Shown here: positions 36,630 through 45,687 of the stretch, piece by piece
How the letters are laid out: each line of letters begins with the position of its first letter
Numbering within the stretch: the first letter of the stretch is position 1
Origin: Demequina activiva
GTDB taxonomy: Bacteria > Actinomycetota > Actinomycetes > Actinomycetales > Demequinaceae
Direction of reading: 5' to 3'
NCBI RefSeq assembly: GCF_016862815.1
Contig: NZ_BONR01000003.1
Location: forward strand, 248,001 to 312,000
DNA length: 64,000 nucleotides
Translations under genes and position numbers: made by a program
Notes under the pieces: model-generated
Database searches by the model: none
Seen by the model: only the letters and a program-made list of their open reading frames with translations
What the model was told of the DNA's origin: nothing

Positions 36630-39430
36630 GAGCGAGCCACCTCCTCCTCGGTGGGCTGGGCCGGGGCGGGCGTCGCGTCCTCCGCCAGCGGCGGCCGTGG
36701 CGTGCGAGGCAGGCCCAGCAGGTTCATCGCGGCGAGCACGACGCCGATCACGGCGAGGTACACGCCGATGTCGAACAGCAGCGCGCTCGTGAGGTGCAGG
36801 CTGCCCACGTACAGGTGCAGGGTGGCGAGGAACGATCCGTTCAGGTAGCCGAGGAGCCCCGTCACCGTCGCGACCAGCACGCCGGCGCCGATGAGCACCA
36901 GGAACGGCTGCCGCAGTCGCGCGACGTCGTCCGTGGGCGCCGCCAGGTAGAGCAGCGCGAAGCCGGCGCCGCCCATCAGCGCGGCGATGAAGCCGCCTCC
37001 CGGCTCCTGATGCCCCCGCAGCAGCAGGATGACGGACAGGAGGACCGTGAGAGGGCCCACGAGACGCGTGAGCGTCCGCGTGAACACCGAGTTCGCCAGG
37101 GCATCAGCCAATGCCTGCGAGCGGTCGATCGGCGGTTCGGGCTGCCGGTCGTCGAGCTCGCGACGCACCCGCAGGAGGATCACGATGGTCAGTCCTGCGA
37201 TGCCCAGCACCGTGAGCTCCCCGAGGGTGTCGAGCGCGCGGAAGTCGACGAGGATGGTGTTGACGATGTTCGCGCCACCCGTCTCGCTCTCGCCCTCGCG
37301 CACGTAGTAGTCGCCAGCGTTCGACAGGCTGCGGCGCCCCGTCAGAGCCATGACTGCGGCGGTGGTGGCGATGCCGGCGCCCACCGCGATCAGGGCGGGG
37401 ACGATGGCGCCGCGACGGGTCTGCTTGGCGAACGTGCGGGGCAGGCGCCGCAGCAGCAGCACCATGACCACCACCGTGAGGATCTCGACCAGCAGCTGGG
37501 TCATCGCGACGTCCGCGGCGCCGAGCGAGTAGAACCAGGCCGTGATGGCGAAGCCGACCACGCCGATGACGACCACGGCCGTGATGCGCGTGCGGGACGC
37601 GACCGCACCCGCGACGCCGGCGAGCACCAGCACCAGGAGGCCCCAGTCCAGCGCGGTCGAGGGGCCGGTCACGCGCTCCGCGAGATCGAGACCGCCCATC
37701 CCGGCCGCGAGCGCGAGTCCCAGCAGGCACAGGATGGGGATCAGCAGGTGCCGGCGCGGGGAGGTCGTGGCGGTCAGTCCGCCCACCCACGCGCCCAGCC
37801 GCTCCGTGCCCGCGCGCACGCTGTCGACCACCGCGAGTCCGGACCACGGCCAGTGCAGAGGTTGGAGAACGGCATCCACGCGGCGCCGTCCCACGGCCAT
37901 GAGCACGCCAGCGGTGATCACGAGGACGGACAGGATCAGGGCCGGGGTGACGCCGTGCCACAGGCTGAGGTGCTTGTCGACGGTGGTCCCTGAGGCCGCT
38001 GTGGCCGCGCCGCTCACCAGGCCGTCGAGCGCGCCGGGCACCAGCCCGAGCACGAGGCCTGCCACGGCCGGCAGCGCGACTGGCAGCCACAGCAGCGGCG
38101 ACGCCTCCTGGAGAGGCGTCGCACTGTCGGGGTGGTCCGCAGTGCTGCTGAACGCACCGATCACCAGGCGTGCGCAGTACGCGAACGTGAACACCGCGAA
38201 CACGGCGATGAGGATGGCCAGCATGGGCCCCAGCCAGGCGGCGCCGGGGGCCTCCCAGAACGCGTCGAGCAGGCTCTCCTTGCTGACGAAGCCCAGCAGC
38301 GGCGGGATGCCCGCCATCGACGCGGCCGCCAGGATGGTGATGGTGGCGGTGACGGGCATGCGGGCGCCCACCCCGCCGAGCTTGCGGATGTCGCGCGTGC
38401 CCACGGTGTGGTCGATCACGCCGACGGCGAGGAACAGCGAGGACTTGAACAGTGCGTGGGCGATGGTGTGGACGATCGCCGCCGCGAGCGCCTCCGGCGT
38501 CCCGACCCCGATCATGGCGACCAGGAAGCCCAGCTGGCTGATGGTGGAGTACGCCAGCAGCTCCTTGAGGTCGTGGCGCTTGAGCGCGGCGATGGATCCG
38601 AGCGCGGCCGTGATCAGACCGGCCGTGACCAGCAGGGAGGACCACAGTGGGACGCCGGCCAGCGCGGGCGAGAAGCGGAACAGTAGGTAGATTCCGGCCT
38701 TCACCATCGCCGCAGCATGGAGGTAGGCGCTCACGGGGGTGATCGCGACCATCGAGTCAGGCAGCCAGGCCTGGAACGGGAACTGCGCTGACTTGGTGAA
38801 CGCCGCGATGCCCAGCAGCGCCGCCACGGTGGCGGTGAAGGCGGCATCCTCCGCCCAGATCCCATCCGCGAGGATGGTGCTGATGCGCGTCGACCCCACT
38901 CCCACCGCCATCACGACGGCGGCGGACAGCAGGGCGAGACCGCCCAGCACCGTCACCAGGAGCGTGCGGATCGCCGGCTCCCGGCCGCCCGCGCCGGAGC
39001 GCGCGATGAGGAAGAACGAGCACAGCGTGGTCGCCTCCCAGGCCACGAAGAGCACCACCACGTCATCGGCCAGCACCAGCAGCAGCATGGCCGCGGCGAA
39101 CAGCGTCATGAGGCCGTAGAAGGAGCTGTGCCGCCCGTGCGGGAGGTATCCAGCCGAGTAGGCGAGGACCACGGCGCCGATGACGAGCACGAGGAGCGCG
39201 AACACAAGCGACAGGCCATCGAGCCTCAGGGACAGCTCCACGCCGAGCGTGGGCATCCATGCCAGCGTCTCCTCCCGCACGCCGCCCGAGGACGCCGAGG
39301 CGATGATGGCCGCCACGGCCAGCAGCGCGCCGGCCAACGGCCAGCCTGCGGCCCTCCCGACGTACCGGCCGAGCACAGGCGCGGCCAGCGCCGTCAGGAA
39401 GACGATGAGAACGCTCAGAGCTATCAACAC
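36626..39430 (-). CDS. mnhA: Mrp Na+/H+ antiporter subunit A fused to subunit B
   Basis: 934 residues, first gene of the operon. The N-terminal 500 residues are NuoL-like, with the conserved Glu in LFVAWEATTLCSFFLI, Lys in FTKSAQFPFQAWLPDSM and the HALFKSSLFLAVGVIDH segment. The MnhA-specific C-terminal part follows (DVAMTQLLVEILTVVVMVLL), then an MnhB-like domain from about residue 790 (GPLTVLLSVILLLRGHQEPG, GGFIAALMGGAGFALLYLA). No separate mnhB exists, consistent with the A-B fusion seen in many Mrp operons. The complex exports Na+ in exchange for H+. The start is GTG at 39428-39430, without a clear ribosome binding site. Confidence 0.95.
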   Translation of the reverse strand: MLIALSVLIVFLTALAAPVLGRYVGRAAGWPLAGALLAVAAIIASASSGGVREETLAWMPTLGVELSLRLDGLSLVFALLVLVIGAVVLAYSAGYLPHGRHSSFYGLMTLFAAAMLLLVLADDVVVLFVAWEATTLCSFFLIARSGAGGREPAIRTLLVTVLGGLALLSAAVVMAVGVGSTRISTILADGIWAEDAAFTATVAALLGIAAFTKSAQFPFQAWLPDSMVAITPVSAYLHAAAMVKAGIYLLFRFSPALAGVPLWSSLLVTAGLITAALGSIAALKRHDLKELLAYSTISQLGFLVAMIGVGTPEALAAAIVHTIAHALFKSSLFLAVGVIDHTVGTRDIRKLGGVGARMPVTATITILAAASMAGIPPLLGFVSKESLLDAFWEAPGAAWLGPMLAILIAVFAVFTFAYCARLVIGAFSSTADHPDSATPLQEASPLLWLPVALPAVAGLVLGLVPGALDGLVSGAATAASGTTVDKHLSLWHGVTPALILSVLVITAGVLMAVGRRRVDAVLQPLHWPWSGLAVVDSVRAGTERLGAWVGGLTATTSPRRHLLIPILCLLGLALAAGMGGLDLAERVTGPSTALDWGLLVLVLAGVAGAVASRTRITAVVVIGVVGFAITAWFYSLGAADVAMTQLLVEILTVVVMVLLLRRLPRTFAKQTRRGAIVPALIAVGAGIATTAAVMALTGRRSLSNAGDYYVREGESETGGANIVNTILVDFRALDTLGELTVLGIAGLTIVILLRVRRELDDRQPEPPIDRSQALADALANSVFTRTLTRLVGPLTVLLSVILLLRGHQEPGGGFIAALMGGAGFALLYLAAPTDDVARLRQPFLVLIGAGVLVATVTGLLGYLNGSFLATLHLYVGSLHLTSALLFDIGVYLAVIGVVLAAMNLLGLPRTPRPPLAEDATPAPAQPTEEEVARS

Positions 39431-39478
39431 GGTCCCGGGGGTCGTCGGATCAGGGTCACCGTCGGGCCGGGGGCACGT

Positions 39479-39496
39479 ATCTCACGGCGGTGAGAT
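39479..39496 (-). promoter_or_regulatory. dyad upstream of the mrp operon
   Basis: ATCTCAC-GGCG-GTGAGAT is a perfect 7-bp-arm dyad 49 bases upstream of mnhA. It may be an operator for mrp or a terminator for the small gene at 39516-39650, which ends 20 bases away and reads in the same direction. Confidence 0.4.
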
Positions 39497-39515
39497 CGCA
39501 CCACGGCGCCAACGC

Positions 39516-39650
39516 TCAGGCGACGGCTGCCGGGGGCTGGCATCCGGAGCACAGCGCACCCCACGTCGACACATAGCCGTTGGTGCCGGGCTGGGGCGTC
39601 ACCAGCAGCTCGGGTGGCGCGATCGCGTCACGTGAGCAGTGGTGGGCCAT
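39516..39650 (-). CDS. small cysteine-containing protein, family not recognised
   Basis: A 44-residue frame begins at ATG 39648-39650, MAHHCSRDAIAPPELLVTPQ, and ends GALCSGCQPPAAVA. It has three Cys, two in a CSGC arrangement, and two His near the N-terminus, a possible zinc or redox site. TAGGAT lies nine bases before the ATG. It occupies most of the gap between glnR and mnhA, in the same direction as both. Codon use (GCC, CTG, GTG) is like that of the neighbours. It is not identified; too short for a firm call. Confidence 0.45.
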   Translation of the reverse strand: MAHHCSRDAIAPPELLVTPQPGTNGYVSTWGALCSGCQPPAAVA

Positions 39651-39748
39651 GCTGGACATCCTACCTGGCGCCATTCTTCGCCTCCCCCGGGCTCAGGGAG
39701 AGCGTCACGTTGCTCGGAGAGGGCCCCGACGCACTCCAGCGCCGCCCT

Positions 39749-40477
39749 CTAGACGCGCGGCTTGTCCTCATCCTGCGACGCCGCGGGCTCCTTGAGGGGC
39801 TTGGGCTGCGGCGGGTCGAAGCGGTAGCCCACGTTGCGGACCGTGCCGATGAGGTGCTCGTGCTCCGCGCCCAGCTTGGCGCGCAGGCGACGCACGTGGA
39901 CGTCGACGGTGCGCGTGCCGCCGTAGTAGTCGAAGCCCCACACCTCCTGCAGCAGCTGGTCGCGGGTGTAGACGCGGCCCGGGTGCTGCATGAGGTACTT
40001 GAGGAGCTCGAACTCCTTGTAGGTGAGGTCGAGGGGGACGCCCTTGAGGCGGGCGGTGTAGCCGCCCACGTCGACGGTGAGGTCGCCGGAGATGAACTCG
40101 GCGGCCTTCTCGAGGGGATCCTCCGTGTTCGCGCGGCCGATGACCAGGCGGATGCGTGCCTCGACCTCGGCGGGCGAGGCGTCTGCGAGGACCACGTCGT
40201 GCGCGCCCCAGTCCGCGTTGACGATGGACATCCCGCCGTCGCGCAGCACCAGCAGCAGCGGCACCGACACGCCCGTGACGTGCACGAGCTTGCAGTTGTT
40301 GCGCGCCTCGGCGAGATCGTGACGGCCATCGACGATCACGACGTCCGCGTCGAGAGCGTCGAGCATGGCGGACGGCTCGGGCGGCAGCACGCGCGTGCGG
40401 TGGGACAGCAGTCCGAGCGCAGGCAGGACTTCGGCCGGCCCGTCCTGGGACGGGGTCAGCACGAGCAGGTCTGCCAT
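39749..40477 (-). CDS. glnR: GlnR-type orphan OmpR-family nitrogen regulator
   Basis: 242 residues. The receiver-like N-terminal domain has a conserved Asp in [13 protein letters not shown] but lacks the full acidic pocket, as in GlnR, which is not phosphorylated in the usual way. The C-terminal winged helix is [56 protein letters not shown]. Sequence and domain layout match Streptomyces/Mycobacterium GlnR, the activator of nitrogen-assimilation genes. The ATG at 40475-40477 follows GGAGGTG. It is divergent from a membrane-protein gene; no histidine kinase is adjacent. Confidence 0.87.
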   Translation of the reverse strand: MADLLVLTPSQDGPAEVLPALGLLSHRTRVLPPEPSAMLDALDADVVIVDGRHDLAEARNNCKLVHVTGVSVPLLLVLRDGGMSIVNADWGAHDVVLADASPAEVEARIRLVIGRANTEDPLEKAAEFISGDLTVDVGGYTARLKGVPLDLTYKEFELLKYLMQHPGRVYTRDQLLQEVWGFDYYGGTRTVDVHVRRLRAKLGAEHEHLIGTVRNVGYRFDPPQPKPLKEPAASQDEDKPRV

Positions 40478-40533
40478 CGCCACCTCCGTTCGGCCTTAAC
40501 TGTAGCGGCGAGACAAGTGAGACACTAACCCCC

Positions 40534-41268
40534 ATGAATCCCACCACCCGGGCGACGATCACTGCTGTCGCGGCCTCGGTGATCGCGGCGACGGGGTTCC
40601 TCGGGACGCGGTATCTGGCCGCAGGAGTGCTGCTCGTCATGGCCGGCCTCGCAGTCGGGTGGCCCATCCTCACGCGCACGTCGCGGCACTGGGTGAGCAC
40701 CGCGATCATCGGCGCCGGCTCGATCGTCGCCCTGATCGCCGTGATCCTGGGCCGCGACGAGCCCTATCTGCGCTACATGGTGGTCGCGGTCGCGGGCATC
40801 GTGGTCGCGGCGCTGGTCACGGAGATCTTTCTGCCTTCCGCACCGGGCCGGGCGGTCACCTCGGTGGCAGCCACCGCCGCGGGCGGGGCGGTCGCCGCCT
40901 CAGGGGCCGCATGGGTCGCATCGAGCCGCACCGCAGGAGCCGAGGACCTCGTGGTGGCCGGCGCCGCTGCGCTCGCGATGGCCGCCGTGGCCTCGGTGGT
41001 GACCAACCACGCGACCATCAACACGGTGCTCGCGCTCGTGCTCGGCGCCGCGTCGGGGGGCGTCACCGGCTTCCTGTTCGACTCGATCACGTGGTACGGA
41101 GGAATCCTCGTGGGCATCGCCGCGGGCGTGTCCGTGGTGCTCCTGGCCGAGCTGTACCGGCGCGAGCCCCGCCCGCACTCGGTGTGGGCGGGAATAGCCT
41201 CGGCCGTCACCCCTGTTCTGGTGGCCGGGGTGCTCGTCTACTTGGGCGGGCGCCTCCTCATCGGCTAG
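40534..41268 (+). CDS. multipass membrane protein of unknown function
   Basis: 244 residues with about eight hydrophobic helices. Few charged residues occur except the short loops RTSRHW, LGRDEPYLRY and YRREPRPHS. No family motif was recognised. It is the first of a forward run that continues with a thioredoxin-like protein, a DUF4395 membrane protein and others at spacings of 20-40 bases, suggesting an operon divergent from glnR. Confidence 0.75.
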   Translation: MNPTTRATITAVAASVIAATGFLGTRYLAAGVLLVMAGLAVGWPILTRTSRHWVSTAIIGAGSIVALIAVILGRDEPYLRYMVVAVAGIVVAALVTEIFLPSAPGRAVTSVAATAAGGAVAASGAAWVASSRTAGAEDLVVAGAAALAMAAVASVVTNHATINTVLALVLGAASGGVTGFLFDSITWYGGILVGIAAGVSVVLLAELYRREPRPHSVWAGIASAVTPVLVAGVLVYLGGRLLIG

Positions 41269-41295
41269 CCCGCCCACCTAGGAGCCCTCGCACCC

Positions 41296-41730
41296 ATGCT
41301 CATACGCATCGTCCTCATCGTCGCGCTGCTCGCCGCCGCGAGCCTCGCGTATGCGTGGTGGCAGCGCCGGCAGGGCCGGGTGCGTGACGTGGTCCGCGAG
41401 GGAGAGCTGACGGCCGATGTGCTGGGCGCACCGCGCGGTCCCCACGCGACCTTCGTGCAGTTCAGCACCCCGCTGTGCTCGAAGTGCCCCGGCACCGCGC
41501 GTCTGCTCAAGGGCGTGGCGGGCGAGCGCGTGGGTGTCACCCACCTAGAGATCGACGCCTCCGAGCGACTGGACCTCGCGCGCGAGCACCACATCATGCG
41601 CACTCCCACCACGCTGGTGCTGGATGGCACCGGCGTCGTGGTCGCACGGATGGACGGCGCTCCCACCGTCGAGCAGGCACGCGAGGCGCTCGACGCGGTC
41701 GGGCGCCGGGCCTCCGGCTACTCCATCTAG
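41296..41730 (+). CDS. membrane-anchored thioredoxin-like protein
   Basis: 144 residues. One N-terminal helix (about 2-22) is followed by a thioredoxin fold. The redox pair is C61-SK-C64 in STPLCSKCPGTARLL, and the cis-Pro is in IMRTPTTLVLDG. The CSKC active site and membrane anchor suggest a thiol-disulfide role at the cell surface, though orientation is not certain. It is followed 22 bases later by a DUF4395 gene, a pairing common in actinobacteria and suggestive of a joint function. Confidence 0.88.
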   Translation: MLIRIVLIVALLAAASLAYAWWQRRQGRVRDVVREGELTADVLGAPRGPHATFVQFSTPLCSKCPGTARLLKGVAGERVGVTHLEIDASERLDLAREHHIMRTPTTLVLDGTGVVVARMDGAPTVEQAREALDAVGRRASGYSI

Positions 41731-41752
41731 AATCCTCGCCAAGGAGGCAGCC

Positions 41753-42202
41753 ATGTCAGCACAGACCCAGGACCTGCAGATCGATCCACGCGGCTATCGC
41801 TTCGGCGCCGGCGTCACACTGGTGCTCGCGCTTCTCGCGCTGGTGCTGGGCGCGACGACCGCCGGCTTCGCCGTCATGGCGCTGCTCGCTCTTCTCTTCC
41901 TGCCAGGCGCAACCGTGGGGCCGCAGGCGACCGTGCAGGCCGCGCTGTTCAAGCGACTCGTTCGCCCGCGCATCGGCGCTCCCAGCGAGACCGAGTCCTT
42001 CCGGCCGCCCCGCTTCGCCCAGCAGATGGGTCTCGCGATGAGCACGGCAGCCCTCGTGCTGGGCCTGCTGGGCCTCGCATGGGGCTTCTGGCTGTTCGCC
42101 GCACTGGTGACCGTCGCATCGTTCCTCAACGCGGTGTTCGAGTTCTGCCTGGGCTGCGAGATCTACCTCCTGCTCAAGCGCGCGGGTGCCCGCGCCGCCT
42201 GA
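41753..42202 (+). CDS. DUF4395 membrane protein
   Basis: 149 residues with four helices. DPRGYRFGAGVTLVLALLAL and the terminal FEFCLGCEIYLLLKR, with its CLGC pair, identify DUF4395. The Cys pair next to a thioredoxin-like neighbour suggests a relay of reducing equivalents across the membrane; this is an inference. The ATG at 41753 follows AAGGAGG, which decides the start. Confidence 0.88.
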   Translation: MSAQTQDLQIDPRGYRFGAGVTLVLALLALVLGATTAGFAVMALLALLFLPGATVGPQATVQAALFKRLVRPRIGAPSETESFRPPRFAQQMGLAMSTAALVLGLLGLAWGFWLFAALVTVASFLNAVFEFCLGCEIYLLLKRAGARAA

Positions 42203-42241
42203 GGCCGTCCCCGCGCTCACCCGCGTTAGGATCGGAGAATC

Positions 42242-42352
42242 ATGACTGGACTCGAGATCGTCTTCACCGCCCTCGCCGTCGCGGCGTTCGGCGCCACCGC
42301 CTGGATCACCGCGATCATCGGCTGGCGCGTGCTGCGGAGCCCGCGCCGGTGA
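42242..42352 (+). CDS. small single-helix membrane protein
   Basis: 36 residues: MTGLEIVFTALAVAAFGATA then WITAIIGWRVLRSPRR. One membrane helix is followed by a basic end. The stop overlaps the start of the nitrobindin-like gene (GTGA at 42349-42352), which suggests coupling and supports it being real. GGATCGGAGAATC precedes the ATG. No family is recognised. Confidence 0.55.
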   Translation: MTGLEIVFTALAVAAFGATAWITAIIGWRVLRSPRR

Positions 42353-42903
42353 CGTTCGTCCTTCCCGAGGGCCTCGCACCGGAGGTCTACCCGCTCGCGT
42401 GGCTCGTGGGCCGGTGGACCGGCCATGGCGAGGTCGCGTACCCCGGCGTGCCGCGAGCGCAGATCCTCCAAGAGGTGGTGTTCGACCACGACGGCGGCCC
42501 CTACCTCACCTACACCGCGACCACCTCGCTGCGCGGCGAGGACGGCGAGCCCGTCCAGGTGTGGGCTGTCGAGTCTGGCTTCTGGCGCGTGGCCCCGCAG
42601 GCGCCCGAGGGCGTGGAGCTCCAGGACTTCCAGCACCCGCTCGAAGTGGTCCTCACGGACGCCTCGGGTCTGCTCACCTGCTACATGGGCGCCGTGGGCA
42701 ACGGCCGCGTGGACCTCGCGACCCGCTTCGCCGCCGCGACCGAGTCCGGCCCCGAGGTGCGCGGCGCGACCCGCATGTACGGCAACGTGGGCGGCACGCT
42801 GATGTGGGCGTGGGACCTGGCGGCCTTTGGCGAGGAGCTGCAGTCCTACATGAGCGCGGAGCTCACTCGCGCGGACGCACCGGACGCGACCGCGGGCGAG
42901 TGA
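42349..42903 (+). CDS. nitrobindin-like (FABP-type, THAP4) beta-barrel protein
   Basis: 184 residues. LAWLVGRWTGHGEVAYPGV is the nitrobindin barrel signature, and RMYGNVGGTLMWAWDLAAF leads into the helix that carries the proximal haem His in mycobacterial and plant nitrobindins. Here that position reads LQSYMSAEL, with Tyr167 in place of His (compare LQDHLAAVL in M. tuberculosis Rv2717c). Ferric-haem peroxynitrite isomerase activity is therefore doubtful unless Tyr can ligate haem. The start is GTG at 42349, coupled to the small upstream gene. ygfZ lies 40 bases downstream. Confidence 0.86.
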   Translation: MTFVLPEGLAPEVYPLAWLVGRWTGHGEVAYPGVPRAQILQEVVFDHDGGPYLTYTATTSLRGEDGEPVQVWAVESGFWRVAPQAPEGVELQDFQHPLEVVLTDASGLLTCYMGAVGNGRVDLATRFAAATESGPEVRGATRMYGNVGGTLMWAWDLAAFGEELQSYMSAELTRADAPDATAGE

Positions 42904-42943
42904 CGCCGTGGAATCCCCCGCGCAGGCAGAACGTTCCCCCGCC

Positions 42944-44095
42944 ATGACTTCCTCACCTCTCCTCGCGCGCCACGGCGCGGTCGACGACACGGGTGCCGAT
43001 GCGGGGGTCGCCTGGCACTACGGCGACCCCACCGCTGAGCAGCGTGCGCTCGAGGCGGGCCGTGCGGTCGCCGACCAGTCGCACCTGGGCATCGTCACCG
43101 TCACGGGGCCGGACCGGCTGACGTGGCTCGACTCGCTCACGAGCCAGCAGCTGGGCGCCCTCGCCCCCGGCGAGTCCACGGAGACGATGATCCTGTCGCC
43201 CCAGGGCCGGATCGAGCACGTCGCGAGCGTGGTGGACGATGGCGAGACCGCCTGGCTCATCTCGGAGACGGCGGCGCGCCTCGCAGCCTTCCTGGACCGC
43301 ATGCGGTTCATGCTGCGCGTCGAGGTGGCGGATGCGACGGCCGAGTGGGCGGCGATCGGCGAGGCCGTGGGCGCTCCTGCGAGCGATGGCGAGCCCGTCA
43401 CGTGGGTGGACCCCTGGCCGGGGGTCACCGCAGGCGGCACCACCTATGCGCAGAGCCCTGACGAGCCTCACCCCGGCGCCGAGCGCGCCTGGCGTCTGGT
43501 CATCGTCCCTCGCGCGAGCCTGGAGGGCGAGATCGATGCCCGCGTCGCCGCGGGCTGGACCCTCGTGGGCACCTGGGCGACCGAGGCGGCCCGCATCGCC
43601 GCGCATCGGCCACGCGCCATCCGCGAGGTGGACGAGACCACGCTGCCGCACGAGCTGGACTGGCTGCGCACCGCGGTGCACCTCCACAAGGGCTGCTACC
43701 GCGGCCAGGAGACCGTCGCCAAGGTCCACAACGTGGGCCGGCCGCCGCGCCGCCTCACGATGCTGCACCTCGACGGCTCCGGGCATGCCCTTCCTGAGCC
43801 CGGTGCGCCGGTGATGCAGGGCGACGGCGACGATGCCAAGCAGGTGGGTCGCGTCACCTCGGTGGCACGCCACCACGAGCTGGGTCCCATCGCCCTGGCG
43901 ATGCTCAAGCGTTCGGTGGACCCCTCGACGGTCCTGATGGTGCCGTCTGACGGCGGGCCGCTGGCCGCCGCCCAGGAGCTCATCGTGAATGCGGATGGCT
44001 TCTCTGCGGACCGCCCCGACAAGCCCGGTCCCACCATGAAGGGCCTGCTGATGGGCAAGGGCTGCGCCGCGGACGGCGGCGACCTGCCCTCCTGA
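42944..44095 (+). CDS. ygfZ: YgfZ-type folate-binding protein, Fe-S cluster maintenance
   Basis: 383 residues, related to GcvT. The YgfZ signature KGCYRGQETVAK with Cys251 is complete. Upstream are TVTGPDRLTWLDSLTSQ and SPQGRIEHVASVV. Such proteins support repair or assembly of some iron-sulfur enzymes with tetrahydrofolate. The start is taken as ATG at 42944, where actinobacterial homologues begin (SSPLLARHGAV); a GTG at 42908 is possible. Confidence 0.9.
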   Translation: MTSSPLLARHGAVDDTGADAGVAWHYGDPTAEQRALEAGRAVADQSHLGIVTVTGPDRLTWLDSLTSQQLGALAPGESTETMILSPQGRIEHVASVVDDGETAWLISETAARLAAFLDRMRFMLRVEVADATAEWAAIGEAVGAPASDGEPVTWVDPWPGVTAGGTTYAQSPDEPHPGAERAWRLVIVPRASLEGEIDARVAAGWTLVGTWATEAARIAAHRPRAIREVDETTLPHELDWLRTAVHLHKGCYRGQETVAKVHNVGRPPRRLTMLHLDGSGHALPEPGAPVMQGDGDDAKQVGRVTSVARHHELGPIALAMLKRSVDPSTVLMVPSDGGPLAAAQELIVNADGFSADRPDKPGPTMKGLLMGKGCAADGGDLPS

Positions 44096-44135
44096 CCCGC
44101 GCGTTCTCGCTCGCGCGCGCACTCGCCGGAGTACC

Positions 44136-44405
44136 GTGGCTCGTGTGGAACTCTCAGTGACGCAGTTGCGCAAGGACCTCTCCAAGGCCGTCGACGCCGC
44201 CAAGGAGGGCGAGTCCGTGGTGATCACCGAACGCGGCGTGCCTGTCGCTCGTCTCACCGGCGTGGAGTCCGCCGACCTGCTCTCGCGTCTCGAGGCCGAG
44301 GGTCTGGTGACGCCGCCCGCCGGGTCCCGCGCCGTCCCCCGCCTGCCCCAGGCCGAGGCCGCCAAGGATGCGCTGTCGAGTCTGCTCGGCCGCATGCGGA
44401 GGTAG
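44136..44405 (+). CDS. Phd/YefM-family antitoxin
   Basis: 89 residues. The N-terminal Phd fold reads VTQLRKDLSKAVDAAKEGES, then VVITERGVPVARL. The C-terminal half (about 50-89) is basic and should wrap the toxin. The GTG at 44136 follows GGAG by four bases. It is three bases upstream of a PIN-domain toxin gene, a standard type II module, and would repress its own promoter. Confidence 0.9.
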   Translation: MARVELSVTQLRKDLSKAVDAAKEGESVVITERGVPVARLTGVESADLLSRLEAEGLVTPPAGSRAVPRLPQAEAAKDALSSLLGRMRR

Positions 44406-44408
44406 GGC

Positions 44409-44840
44409 GTGGCACTCGTCTATCTCGACACCTCCGCGCTGGTGAAGCTGTGCGTGCTCGAGACCGGCTCCCCTCTCGCGGTGGGCCTGTGGAAGCACGC
44501 CGATGCGCTGGTCACCTCGCGCATCGCGGACGCCGAGGTGCGTTCGGTGCTGGCAGCCGCCGAGCGCATCGGCCGCATCGACGCCGCGCCGGCCGCGCAG
44601 GCGCGCGACAAGTGGAAGGAGCTGTGGCCCTCCCTCACCAAGGTCGAGGTCACGGCCGAGCTCGCCCAGCATGCCGGCGACCTCGCGGACCGTCGGCCCT
44701 TGAGGGCCGGGGACGCCCTGCATCTCGCGAGCGCACTCCTGCTGCGCGATGCCTCGCCGGTCTTCGCCGCCTGGGACCACCGTCTCGCGGACGCCGCACG
44801 AGCGGAGGGGCTCACCGTCCTGCCGCCTAGACTGGCCTGA
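44409..44840 (+). CDS. vapC: VapC-like PIN-domain toxin
   Basis: 143 residues. The PIN-domain acidic residues are D7 (VYLDTSALVKL), E43 (DAEVRS), D102 (GDALHLASALL) and D123 (AWDHRLADAA), a complete active site for Mg-dependent RNA cleavage. The GTG start lies three bases after the antitoxin stop. Targets of such toxins are tRNA or rRNA in studied cases; this one is unknown. Confidence 0.9.
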   Translation: MALVYLDTSALVKLCVLETGSPLAVGLWKHADALVTSRIADAEVRSVLAAAERIGRIDAAPAAQARDKWKELWPSLTKVEVTAELAQHAGDLADRRPLRAGDALHLASALLLRDASPVFAAWDHRLADAARAEGLTVLPPRLA

Positions 44841-44873
44841 GCCCCGCCCCCTAGCTCGACGGAGGACTCGCCC

Positions 44874-45236
44874 GTGTTCGGATTCCTGCAGGCCCTGGTC
44901 GTCTGGCTCATCTCCGCCGGCGCCCTGGTGGGTTCCATCTGGGCGCTCATCGACGCCGTCAAGTACCCGGACTCCGCTTTCGTCAACGCAGGCAAGAAGT
45001 CCAAGGCGCTGTGGCTGGTGCTGCTGGGAGTCGCAGCTGTGGTCGCCTTCGTGTCGATGCCGCCGCTGCCCTTCGGTCCCAACCTCTTCGGGTTCGGCGG
45101 CGGTGGCGCGCTGGGCCTCCTGGGCATCGCGGCGATCGCCGTGGTGCTCTACTACTTCGTCGACGTGCGCCCCAAGGTGCGCGAGAACAACTACGGCGGC
45201 GGCGGGCGCGGCAACCGCGCCAACGGCGGCTGGTGA
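44874..45236 (+). CDS. DUF2516 membrane protein
   Basis: 120 residues. Two or three helices, with ALIDAVKYPDSAFVNAGKKS and LWLVLLGVAAVVAF typical of DUF2516, and a Gly/Asn-rich tail (NNYGGGGRGNRANGGW). The GTG start at 44874 follows ACGGAGGA. Function unknown. It is followed by dtd at 21 bases, a frequent actinobacterial pairing. Confidence 0.87.
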   Translation: MFGFLQALVVWLISAGALVGSIWALIDAVKYPDSAFVNAGKKSKALWLVLLGVAAVVAFVSMPPLPFGPNLFGFGGGGALGLLGIAAIAVVLYYFVDVRPKVRENNYGGGGRGNRANGGW

Positions 45237-45257
45237 CGGGCCACAGGAGCTGAGCCG

Positions 45258-45683
45258 ATGCGCGCGGTCCTTCAGCGCGCCTCGCGCGCCTCGGTGACGG
45301 TCGAGGGCACCGTGACCGCGTCCTTCGACCGGCAGGGCCTGGTCGCGCTCGTGGGGGCGACGCACGACGACGGCCCCGAGCAGATCGACACCATCGCCCG
45401 CAAGATCGCGGAGCTGCGCATCCTCGAGGGCGAGCGGAGTGCGACCGACGCGGGGGCGCCCATCATCGTCGTCTCGCAGTTCACGCTGTACGCGGACGTG
45501 CGCAAGGGCAGGCGGCCGTCATGGAATGGCGCGGCGCCAGGCCACATAGCGGAGCCCATGGTCGAGGCCGTGGTCGAGGCGCTGCGGGCGCGCGGACTCG
45601 AGGTGGGGACCGGGGTGTTCGGAGCGATGATGGACGTCGAGCTCGTGAACGACGGACCCATGACCATCCTGCTGGAGGCGTGA
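45258..45683 (+). CDS. dtd: D-aminoacyl-tRNA deacylase
   Basis: Hydrolyses D-amino acids (and glycine misacylated on tRNA-Ala) from tRNA, 141 residues. The two catalytic motifs are present: SQFTLYAD (about residues 75-82) and [11 protein letters not shown] at the C-terminus. [17 protein letters not shown] is the standard N-terminus. The start codon is part of a GCCGATGC word at 45254-45261. Confidence 0.96.
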   Translation: MRAVLQRASRASVTVEGTVTASFDRQGLVALVGATHDDGPEQIDTIARKIAELRILEGERSATDAGAPIIVVSQFTLYADVRKGRRPSWNGAAPGHIAEPMVEAVVEALRARGLEVGTGVFGAMMDVELVNDGPMTILLEA

Positions 45684-45687
45684 GCCG

